A DNA stretch of 64,000 bases from Pseudohongiella sp. O18 (GTDB taxonomy: Bacteria > Pseudomonadota > Gammaproteobacteria > Pseudomonadales > Pseudohongiellaceae). The stretch covers positions 1,178,001 through 1,242,000 of the forward strand of contig NZ_JAJSAR010000001.1 of NCBI RefSeq assembly GCF_021729085.1, read 5' to 3'. Of the stretch, positions 38,234 to 46,086 are shown one piece after another (position 1 is the first letter of the stretch; the number at the start of each line of letters is the position of its first letter). The position numbers and the translations under genes are program-made. Under the pieces are notes generated by a model. That model did no database searches. It was not told where the DNA came from and worked only from the letters and a program-made list of their open reading frames with translations.

Positions 38234-39685
38234 ATGATTATCCCCGTCATACTGGCCGGTGGCACCGGGTCCCGCCTGTGGCCACTGTCTCGACAACTTA
38301 ATCCCAAGCAATTTGTTGATATTGCTACCCACGAAGGCGATCTGACCTTGTTTCAGGCGACACTGTCGCGATTGCAGGGTCTTGCGGACCTGGCTCCGCC
38401 GATAGTCATCTGCAACGAGGAGCACCGTTTCCTGGTCGCCGAGCAATTGAGACAGCTGGCTCAGCAGGGAGTCACTGGTGCAGACCAAGCAAGTCTGTTA
38501 CTTGAGCCGGCAGGACGCAATACGGCTCCGGCATTGACGCTGGCAGCGTTGCTGGTTCAGCAGCAGAGCCATACAGATGCGGTAATGCTGGTCCTGCCCG
38601 CAGACCACCTGATTGCTGATACTGCTGCATTTCATGCCTGCGTGCTCACAGGGCAGCGACAGGCAACCAGTGGTGCCCTGGTGACCTTCGGGGTGACGCC
38701 GGGCTACCCGGAAACAGGTTACGGCTATATCCAGGCAGGTAGCCCGCTACCCGCGAGTGACGGCAATGCGTGCCAGGTGGCCCGTTTTGTGGAGAAGCCC
38801 GATGAGGCGACTGCACGCAGCTACCTGGAAGCAGGCGGCTATTACTGGAACAGCGGTATGTTCATGATGACGGCGGATACCTGGCTGGGTGAAGTGAATC
38901 GGCTGGCACCAGGGATCGCCACAGCCTGTAGCCAGGCATTTCAGGTGCTGAATCGCGATGGTGACTTTCTGCGCGTCGACGAGGCCCGTTTCAGCGAGAG
39001 CCCGTCTGACTCGATTGACTACGCCGTCATGGAGAAAACACCGCTGGCAGCCGTCGTGCCAATGCAGGCGGGCTGGAGTGATCTGGGCGCCTGGAATGCG
39101 CTGTGGGAAGCCAGCCCCGCTCGCGACGACAACGGTAATGTCAGCCATGGTGACGTGTGTCTGAAGCACGTCAGCAACAGTTATGTGTATGCCGGGTCGC
39201 GCCTGGTTGCTGCGGTCGGCATGGATCATGCAGTTATCGTGGAAACAGCAGACGCCGTGCTGGTGGCGAACAAGGATCGGGTGCAGGATGTAAAAGGCGT
39301 CGTGCAGTGGCTGACACAGCAAAAGCGCAGCGAGGCGGTGTCCCATACGCTGGTATATCGACCCTGGGGTTCTTACGAGAGTCTGAGCACTGGACCCGGA
39401 TTTCAGGTGAAACGGATACGCGTCAAGCCTGGTGCGTCGCTTTCATTGCAGATGCACCATCATAGGGCAGAGCACTGGGTCGTGATCAGTGGCAGTGCAA
39501 CCGTCACCTGCGATGACCAGGTTTATGTACTGGAGGCTAATGAATCAACATTCATTCCGCTGGGCAGCAAGCATCGCCTGCAGAATGAGGGAACAGATTG
39601 GGTTGAACTGATCGAAGTTCAAACCGGCAGTTATCTGGGAGAAGATGACATTGTCAGATTTGACGATGTCTACGGGCGCAGCTGA
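38234..39685 (+). CDS. manC: Mannose-1-phosphate guanylyltransferase/mannose-6-phosphate isomerase
   Basis: A 483-residue bifunctional enzyme of the AlgA/ManC/CpsB type making GDP-mannose. The pyrophosphorylase signature LAGGTGSRLWPLSR is at residues 7-20, with FVEKPD further on. The C-terminal cupin isomerase domain has QMHHHRAEHWVVISG. I start at the ATG at 38234 (AAAGG 7-8 bases upstream), not at the in-frame TTG at 38204. It leads a rightward manC-galU-manB set for surface polysaccharide. Confidence 0.95.
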   Translation: MIIPVILAGGTGSRLWPLSRQLNPKQFVDIATHEGDLTLFQATLSRLQGLADLAPPIVICNEEHRFLVAEQLRQLAQQGVTGADQASLLLEPAGRNTAPALTLAALLVQQQSHTDAVMLVLPADHLIADTAAFHACVLTGQRQATSGALVTFGVTPGYPETGYGYIQAGSPLPASDGNACQVARFVEKPDEATARSYLEAGGYYWNSGMFMMTADTWLGEVNRLAPGIATACSQAFQVLNRDGDFLRVDEARFSESPSDSIDYAVMEKTPLAAVVPMQAGWSDLGAWNALWEASPARDDNGNVSHGDVCLKHVSNSYVYAGSRLVAAVGMDHAVIVETADAVLVANKDRVQDVKGVVQWLTQQKRSEAVSHTLVYRPWGSYESLSTGPGFQVKRIRVKPGASLSLQMHHHRAEHWVVISGSATVTCDDQVYVLEANESTFIPLGSKHRLQNEGTDWVELIEVQTGSYLGEDDIVRFDDVYGRS

Positions 39686-39730
39686 TCAACAGAGGCCGCG
39701 CAATGACATGCATCATGGAGGCAACGATAG

Positions 39731-40555
39731 ATGATTAAGAAATGTTTGTTCCCGGCCGCTGGTTATGGCACCCGCTTTTTGCCAGCCACCAAAGCGATGC
39801 CCAAGGAGATGTTGACACTGGTCAACAAGCCGCTGATCCAGTATGGCGTTGAAGAGGCTGTGGCGGCCGGTATCACGGGCATTGCGATCGTCACTGGCCG
39901 TGGCAAACGGGCGATCGAGGATCATTTTGATATCAGCTATGAACTCGAACACCAGATCAAGGGCACCTCCAAAGAAAAAGCTCTCGCGCCGATTCGACAG
40001 ATCATCGACACCTGCACCTTTTCCTACACGCGTCAGATTGAAATGAAAGGTCTGGGGCATGCAATCCTGACTGGCGAGACACTGATTGGGTCTGAGCCTT
40101 TCGCCGTCATTCTAGCCGACGACTACTGTGTTGCCGAGCCGGATCCGGTGCTGCTGCAGATGGTGAAACTGTTCGAAAAATATCAGTGCAGTATCGTGGC
40201 CATCGAGGAAGTTCCGGCAGAAGAGACCTACAAGTACGGCGTGATAGATGGCGAAGAAGAGGAAGAAGGTGTATTCCGTATTCGCCAGATGGTGGAAAAG
40301 CCTGATCCCAGTGAGGCGCCTTCCAACCTTGCGATTATTGGTCGTTATATTCTGACACCCGACATTTTCGATATTTTGCGTGATACACCACCTGGTAGAA
40401 ACGGTGAGTTGCAGATTACCGATGCGCTGATGACCCAGGCCAGCGAAGGTCGTGTACTGGGTTACCGGTTCAAAGGCCGTCGCTTCGATTGCGGCAGTGT
40501 TGAGGGGTTTGTTGAGGCAACCAATCACTGCTATACCAACTACTACAAAAAATAA
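39731..40555 (+). CDS. galU: UTP-glucose-1-phosphate uridylyltransferase
   Basis: A 274-residue enzyme making UDP-glucose. Motifs: [21 protein letters not shown] and later LADDYCV and [13 protein letters not shown]. Length fits GalU of Pseudomonas. It lies between manC and manB, 45 bases after manC, so sugar nucleotides for exopolysaccharide or LPS are made together. Confidence 0.95.
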   Translation: MIKKCLFPAAGYGTRFLPATKAMPKEMLTLVNKPLIQYGVEEAVAAGITGIAIVTGRGKRAIEDHFDISYELEHQIKGTSKEKALAPIRQIIDTCTFSYTRQIEMKGLGHAILTGETLIGSEPFAVILADDYCVAEPDPVLLQMVKLFEKYQCSIVAIEEVPAEETYKYGVIDGEEEEEGVFRIRQMVEKPDPSEAPSNLAIIGRYILTPDIFDILRDTPPGRNGELQITDALMTQASEGRVLGYRFKGRRFDCGSVEGFVEATNHCYTNYYKK

Positions 40556-40574
40556 CGGCAAAGGATGCAATATC

Positions 40575-41915
40575 GTGCAGATTAATTGTTTCAAGGCCTA
40601 TGACATAAGAGGGCGTGTGCCCGACCAGCTAAACGAAGATATCGCCTGGCGCATTGGTCGCGCCTGTGCGGAGTTTTTGTCAGTTGAAACCATGGTGGTA
40701 GGGCATGACATCCGCTTGAGCAGCCGCAGCCTGTGCGACGCCCTGACGCGCGGGCTGACAGAGGGTGGTGTTGATGTGATCGATATCGGGCAGTGCGGCA
40801 CAGAGGAAGTGTACTTTGCGACCTCTCACCTGAAGGCAGGCGGCGGTATTGTGGTGACGGCCAGTCACAACCCAATGGATTACAACGGTATGAAGCTGGT
40901 GCGCGAGGAATCTCGCCCCATCAGCGGTGATACCGGACTTAACGATATCCGGCGACTCGCCGAGGCTGGCAACTTTGCCCCGGCAGCGCGCACAGGTTCG
41001 GTAACACAGCAGGATACCCGTCCTGCCTACATCGAGCATCTGCTGTCCTACATCAATGTCGGTGAGCTGCGGCCGCTTAAGCTGGTAGTCAATGCAGGCA
41101 ATGGCGGTGCTGGACCCGTGGTCGATGCGCTGGCAGAAAAGCTGCCTTTTGAGCTGATTCGGGTTCATCACCAGCCTGACGGCCATTTTCCCAATGGCGT
41201 GCCCAATCCTCTGCTGGAGGAGAACCGCGCGCCGACCATCGAAGCGATTCGCGAAAATGGGGCCGATCTGGGTATTGCCTGGGACGGCGACTTTGATCGC
41301 TGCTTCTTCTTTGATGAGACGGGTTACTTTGTCGAGGGTTACTACATTGTGGGTCTGCTGGCGCAAAGCTTCCTGAGCAAACAGCCTGGGTCTGCCATCA
41401 TCCACGACCCGCGTCTGACCTGGAATACCCAGGAAATCTGCGAGTCGATGGGCGGGCGCGCCATTCAGTGCAAGACCGGCCATGCCTTCATCAAGGAGCG
41501 CATGCGCAAGGAAGATGCTGTGTATGGCGGCGAAATGAGCGCGCATCATTATTTCAGGGACTTTGCCTACTGCGACAGTGGCATGATCCCGTGGCTGCTG
41601 GTCACAGAACTAATGTCCCAGACCGGCAAACCGCTGTCCGATCTGGTAGCCGAACGACAGGCCGCGTTCCCTGCCAGTGGCGAAATTAACCGGCAGGTGG
41701 AAGACGCAGCATTTCTGTTGAACCAGGTCGAGGACAGATACGGCAAAGACGCTGTGTCGATAGACCACACCGATGGTTTGAGTGTGGCCTTCGCTGACTG
41801 GCGCTTCAATTTGCGCATGTCCAACACGGAGCCGGTAGTGCGACTGAACGTGGAGTCGCGTGGTGATCCTGAGTTGATGCGACAAAAGACGCAGGAGTTG
41901 CTGGCGCTGTTTTAA
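40575..41915 (+). CDS. manB: Phosphomannomutase/phosphoglucomutase (ManB/CpsG type)
   Basis: A 446-residue enzyme interconverting hexose 6- and 1-phosphates. The phosphoserine loop is [11 protein letters not shown], the metal loop [10 protein letters not shown] and the sugar-binding motif [12 protein letters not shown]. The start is GTG at 40575 (AAAGGA upstream), giving [14 protein letters not shown]; the longer open frame from 40452 overlaps galU and has no family match. Its stop overlaps the opposing GNAT stop (TTAA). Confidence 0.93.
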   Translation: MQINCFKAYDIRGRVPDQLNEDIAWRIGRACAEFLSVETMVVGHDIRLSSRSLCDALTRGLTEGGVDVIDIGQCGTEEVYFATSHLKAGGGIVVTASHNPMDYNGMKLVREESRPISGDTGLNDIRRLAEAGNFAPAARTGSVTQQDTRPAYIEHLLSYINVGELRPLKLVVNAGNGGAGPVVDALAEKLPFELIRVHHQPDGHFPNGVPNPLLEENRAPTIEAIRENGADLGIAWDGDFDRCFFFDETGYFVEGYYIVGLLAQSFLSKQPGSAIIHDPRLTWNTQEICESMGGRAIQCKTGHAFIKERMRKEDAVYGGEMSAHHYFRDFAYCDSGMIPWLLVTELMSQTGKPLSDLVAERQAAFPASGEINRQVEDAAFLLNQVEDRYGKDAVSIDHTDGLSVAFADWRFNLRMSNTEPVVRLNVESRGDPELMRQKTQELLALF

Positions 41916-42349
41916 GGCGTGTACAGCATCCTGTATCGATAACGGTCTTCAGACTCTATGGCCAGCCCCAGCTTGAGATAGAAATTGTAGGCAGGGTTGG
42001 CCTTGAGGACGTTCAGGCGCAACACTTTCTGTTGCTGCTGACTGGCAGAGAACAGTTTTTCCATCACGGCTGTGCCAACCCCGTTGCGTTGCCAGTCGGG
42101 GTGGATCAACAGCATTTCCAGGCGAAGATAATCAGCCTCAGATTTCAGGCTGTAGCCACCAATATCCTTGTCATTGTGGCTGATCATGGTAAAGCTGGAT
42201 GCGGGAATATTCTCTTCGAAACTGTGGCGCTGAAACAGTTCGTCCCAGCCCCAGGTGTCCGCAATGTACTGCCGCATAACGGTGCGAAACAGCTGGTAGG
42301 CCCAGTCCATATCTTTGGGGTCTGCTTTTTTAAAGTGCAGGGTGATCAT
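41912..42349 (-). CDS. GNAT family N-acetyltransferase
   Basis: A 145-residue protein with the GNAT fold: acetyl-CoA loop [14 protein letters not shown] and the C-terminal [18 protein letters not shown]. The substrate cannot be told from sequence. It lies 13 bases downstream of the RimB-RimK fusion gene in the same direction. In Pseudomonas rimK clusters a different small protein (RimA) is usual, so a functional link is only suggested by position. Confidence 0.85.
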   Translation of the reverse strand: MITLHFKKADPKDMDWAYQLFRTVMRQYIADTWGWDELFQRHSFEENIPASSFTMISHNDKDIGGYSLKSEADYLRLEMLLIHPDWQRNGVGTAVMEKLFSASQQQQKVLRLNVLKANPAYNFYLKLGLAIESEDRYRYRMLYTP

Positions 42350-42362
42350 GGGTGCGGCCTGT

Positions 42363-43778
42363 TCACCCTTCAGACTTCACAGAGCTGGCTAGCTGGCGCT
42401 TCCATCCCAACTGTTTTTCAACTGCGCTGACCATGGCGCCGGCCAGATCCTTGCCACATACCTCTTCCAGGTCTGCCAGTGCTGGTGAGCTAGTGACCTC
42501 CAGTATCAATGGTCCTTTGCGGGAGCGCAGCATATCCACGCCAGCGACTTTCAGGCCTATGCTGCGTGCGGCCTTGATGGCGAGGCGGCGCTCTTCGGTG
42601 CTGATGCGGGCCACTGTCTGACGCGCCAGTTGTTTTTTGTGGCGAAACTGCCCCGGAATGCCCTGGCGCTCGACCGCACAGACAACTTTTCCGTCGACAA
42701 CCAGCAGCCGCAGAGATTTGCCCTCGGATTCGCGAATGTATTCCTGAACCAGCAGATTCGCCTGAAGCGATTTAAAGGCGTTGATCAGGCTTTCGCCAGC
42801 CGTGCGTGATTCAGCCAGCACAACGCCGCGCCGCTCCGGCCCCTCGAGCAGTTTGACGATCAGCGGGGCGCCATTGACCATGTCAATGAGCTCATCGGTA
42901 TCCAGCGGGCTGTCAGCGAAGCCGGTGGTCGGGATGGGCAGCCCGTTCTGTAACAGGTGCTGCAGGGAATAAAGCTTGTCGCGTGAGTGGGCAATCGCTT
43001 CTGCACTATTCAGAGAATAGATGCCGAGGCTTTCAAACTGTCGCACCAGCGCACAGCCGTAAAACGTCAGGTCCGGTCGGATGCGGGGAATGACGGCATC
43101 CAGTTTGTTCAGCAACTTGCCGCCACGATAGTGTATTTCGGGGTGCTCGGCATCCAGCTTCATGTAGCACTGTCGCACATCGTAAAGCCGGATGCGGTGG
43201 CCACGCTCTTCTCCGGCTTCCAGGATGCGCTGATTACTGGCCAGTTCAGGATTGCTGGCCAGCAGTCCAATACGCAAGCCTGATGGAGTGCGTGAATGCG
43301 CCTGGTACAGTTCCTCGATCTGCTGGCTGGCGATGCGCCCGCACAGAAAGCTGGCCGCCGGGTCTACCAGAATACGCCCGTGCATGGCCTGGCGTCCCAG
43401 CAGCATTCGGTAGCCCATGGAGTCGCGATTGGTCAGCGTAAGCTCAACTGGCCAGGATTGCCCATGCAGCTGCAGTTCAGTCTGAATGACATAGCGTTTT
43501 TCACCAATGCCACTTGAGCTTTTGACGATGCGTTTGTCCACCACTTCCGCCTCGCATCGGATAATGGTGCGCCGATTGTTCTGCAGAGGGTGTACCTCAA
43601 AGCTCACCCAGGGCTGGCCACCCTTGAAAAACGGACGAATATTAAAGGCGTGCAGCGAGGATGTCTTGGCGCCGGAGTCGACTCGCGCCTTGGTCGCCGG
43701 GATCCCAAGCGCAGGCATGGCGCACCATTCCTCGCTGCCGACTATGATCTTGTTGTGGAATACGTCTGACTTGCTCAA
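42363..43778 (-). CDS. RimB-RimK fusion: retropepsin-like protease domain with ATP-grasp glutamate-ligase domain
   Basis: A 471-residue fusion. Residues 10-150 are a RimB/DUF785-type retropepsin-like domain with the aspartic motif ARVDSGAKTSSLHA (Asp34). Residues 168-460 are a RimK-type ATP-grasp ligase (GLLASNP, VPTTGF-like IPTTGF, GVDMLRSRKGPL). RimK adds glutamates to ribosomal protein S6 and RimB trims them. The usual EVNASPGL metal loop reads EVTSSPAL here (Thr429 for Asn), and the usual FRSNLHRGG stretch reads FRHKKQLARQ, so ligase activity or substrate may differ. The start overlaps the pgi stop by 4 bases. Confidence 0.85.
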   Translation of the reverse strand: MSKSDVFHNKIIVGSEEWCAMPALGIPATKARVDSGAKTSSLHAFNIRPFFKGGQPWVSFEVHPLQNNRRTIIRCEAEVVDKRIVKSSSGIGEKRYVIQTELQLHGQSWPVELTLTNRDSMGYRMLLGRQAMHGRILVDPAASFLCGRIASQQIEELYQAHSRTPSGLRIGLLASNPELASNQRILEAGEERGHRIRLYDVRQCYMKLDAEHPEIHYRGGKLLNKLDAVIPRIRPDLTFYGCALVRQFESLGIYSLNSAEAIAHSRDKLYSLQHLLQNGLPIPTTGFADSPLDTDELIDMVNGAPLIVKLLEGPERRGVVLAESRTAGESLINAFKSLQANLLVQEYIRESEGKSLRLLVVDGKVVCAVERQGIPGQFRHKKQLARQTVARISTEERRLAIKAARSIGLKVAGVDMLRSRKGPLILEVTSSPALADLEEVCGKDLAGAMVSAVEKQLGWKRQLASSVKSEG

Positions 43779-45448
43779 TCCTTAACTCCGCCGCAGGCCT
43801 GCTGACGGCAGTATGCCACTAATGCGGCACTGGACGCATCCAGTTCAGACGAGCCGGCACCGGACTGCAGCGCATCGAACAAAGGCGTGCAAAGCTGTTT
43901 GCCAATCTCGACACCCCACTGATCAAATGCGTTGATATTCCAGATGACACTTTGCACAAACACTTTGTGCTCGTAGGCGGCCAGCAGGCAACCCAGGCTG
44001 AAGGCATTAAGTTTTTCCAGCACAATGGTCGTACTGGGTCGGTTGCCTGGTACCCGTTTATGGGGCGCCAGTCTGGCTGCCTCGGCGGCAGGCAGCCCCT
44101 GCTTGATTAGCTCCTGCTCGGCCTGTGCCAGCGTTCTGCCGCACATCAGCGCGCGGCTCTGACTGAAGCAGTTGGCCAGCAGGTATTGGTGCTGGGTCTG
44201 GGCCTGCTCCGACGCCTGTGTGTCTGCCTGCGCCACAGCAATAAAGTCTGCAGGGATCATCTGCGTACCCTGATGCAGCAACTGATGAAAGGAGTGCTGT
44301 CCATTGGTACCGGCACTGCCCCAGATCACCGGGCCGCTTTGCAGGGCCAATACATTGCCGGCGAGGTCAACCGACTTGCCCAGGCTTTCCATGTCCAGCT
44401 GCTGCAGATAACCGGGCAACATGGCCAGGTCCTGCGCGTAGGGCAGCACCACGTGAGATCCGGCATTCCAGTAGTTGCGGTACCAGACAGTCAGCAGGCC
44501 CATCAGTACAGGGATATTCTGCTCGAGCGGAGTGTCTGCAAAATGCTGGTCCATCAGTGCGGCTCCGCTAAGCAACTGTCGAAATGTGGCCATGCTGGTT
44601 GCCAGCGCAATCGGCAGCCCGATCGCGGACCACAGTGAAAAGCGGCCACCCACCCAGTCCCACATCGGGAAGATGTTTGACGCTGCTATGCCGAACTCAG
44701 TCGCAGCCTTGATGTTGCTGCTGACGGCGACAAAGTGACGGGATACATCGGCATCTGCATCGTCAGCCAATAGCCACTGTCTCGCGAACAGGGCGTTGTT
44801 GAGTGTCTCCAGAGTGCTGAATGATTTTGAAGCAACGATAAACAGGGTGCTGGCAGGATTCAGGGTGGCCAGACAGGCCTGCAAATGTGCCGGATCGATA
44901 TTGGACACAAAGTGACAGCGTAACGATGGATGATGTTCCCGTCGGAGCGCAGCTGTGACCATGGCCGGACCGAGGTCGGACCCGCCGATACCAATGTTGA
45001 CTACGTCGCTTATTTTTTTGCCCGATGAGCCGTGCCACTTTCCCGAATGGATTTGCTCGACAAAGGACTGCATCTGCCCCAGTACCTTCTCCACTTCACG
45101 GCCGGTCTCTGGCTGATTGGCTGCGCGATAACCACGCAGCGCTGTGTGCAGGGCGGCACGTCGCTCAGTGGTATTGACGGTTTCACCATCCAGCAGGGCC
45201 TGGCGTCTGGCTGGCAGTTCGTGCTGTTCTGCCAATGACAGGAGTAACTGCAGGGCCCGCGCATCGAGCAGGTTCTTGGACAGATCAACCCGCATGGGCC
45301 CGCAGGCAAATGTGAGTTTGTTCGTTCGTTCAGGGTCTTTGAGGAATAGCGAAGCCAGCTGGTCGGGGGAGCTTGCCAGAAATGCCTGGTGGCTCGACAA
45401 CTGTTGGTGAATCCCGGCGGGGTTATCCTCTGGAGTATTCCGTGTCAT
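43775..45448 (-). CDS. pgi: Glucose-6-phosphate isomerase
   Basis: A 557-residue enzyme interconverting glucose-6-P and fructose-6-P. Motifs NIGIGGSDLGPAMV, the active-site GGRFSLWSAIG and HQLLHQGT, and C-terminal GVEIGKQL are clear. Length is near E. coli Pgi (549). It is followed by the RimB-RimK fusion on the same strand. Confidence 0.97.
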   Translation of the reverse strand: MTRNTPEDNPAGIHQQLSSHQAFLASSPDQLASLFLKDPERTNKLTFACGPMRVDLSKNLLDARALQLLLSLAEQHELPARRQALLDGETVNTTERRAALHTALRGYRAANQPETGREVEKVLGQMQSFVEQIHSGKWHGSSGKKISDVVNIGIGGSDLGPAMVTAALRREHHPSLRCHFVSNIDPAHLQACLATLNPASTLFIVASKSFSTLETLNNALFARQWLLADDADADVSRHFVAVSSNIKAATEFGIAASNIFPMWDWVGGRFSLWSAIGLPIALATSMATFRQLLSGAALMDQHFADTPLEQNIPVLMGLLTVWYRNYWNAGSHVVLPYAQDLAMLPGYLQQLDMESLGKSVDLAGNVLALQSGPVIWGSAGTNGQHSFHQLLHQGTQMIPADFIAVAQADTQASEQAQTQHQYLLANCFSQSRALMCGRTLAQAEQELIKQGLPAAEAARLAPHKRVPGNRPSTTIVLEKLNAFSLGCLLAAYEHKVFVQSVIWNINAFDQWGVEIGKQLCTPLFDALQSGAGSSELDASSAALVAYCRQQACGGVKD

Positions 45449-45535
45449 GAATGACGAGTCTCAACGGCTGCGGATTGCCTTAACTTAGCGGATTCCCCAT
45501 TGCTGATCAATTGCTTTACCACGTACAAAAAAATG

Positions 45536-45564
45536 TTGATCAAATTCTGATTCGTTGGTAGGAT
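45536..45564 (+). promoter_or_regulatory. Promoter of tRNA-Thr
   Basis: TTGATC (45536-45541), a 17-base spacer and TAGGAT (45559-45564) are followed by the GC-rich discriminator GCGCGCCC, typical of stable-RNA promoters under stringent control. The start site would be about 20 bases before the tRNA. Confidence 0.8.
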
Positions 45565-45592
45565 GCGCGCCCTGTAGAGATAACACTGTATC

Positions 45593-45670
<78 letters not shown>

Positions 45671-46086
45671 CTCTCCTTCCCAAGTTAACTCTTACATCCC
45701 CGCCTCTGAAACGACACCTGCCCTGCAGGGGTTATCCATCGTATGACGTTTTTGTGTCATTTTCCCCGCATTTTTCCGTGTCAAAACTGGGTCTGAAGCA
45801 GCATTTCGTGTTCTGATTTGCCTCCCATCAAAAAAAAGTTACTTCCTGTGACATATTTCTCACAAAACTGTAACTTTTCGGCTTTTAATCGTTGCTTTTG
45901 TGAATGTGTTCAGTTAAAACTGCGTCCGTTAAGCAACTTATTCCTGCTTTTAGCGGGACGAGTTGACGAGAAATAAAAACAATATGTTTAAAACGACAAC
46001 CAAAAGATGATGCAAAAAAGTCACTGCTCTGAGGAGCTGGCGGGCATTTTTGTGTTTAATAAATCTATCTTTAAGGTGGGATAAGT
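45671..46086. other. 416-bp intergenic region between tRNA-Thr and the TonB receptor
   Basis: No gene is seen. The region is AT-rich compared with its surroundings and contains an inverted repeat TGTGA-N8-TCACA (45847-45864), CAGTTAAAACTG (45911-45922) and several T-rich stretches. AGGTGGGAT before 46087 is the receptor's ribosome site. I cannot fix a promoter. The length suggests a regulated leader or promoter region. Confidence 0.5.

Noticed and set aside
40680-41549. 289-codon minus-strand open frame
   Set aside because: It is antisense to manB and a result of high GC codon use.
45847-45864. TGTGA-N8-TCACA, a CRP-like site upstream of the TonB receptor
   Set aside because: The half-sites fit, but the spacer is 8 bases; CRP needs 6, so I do not call it a CRP site.
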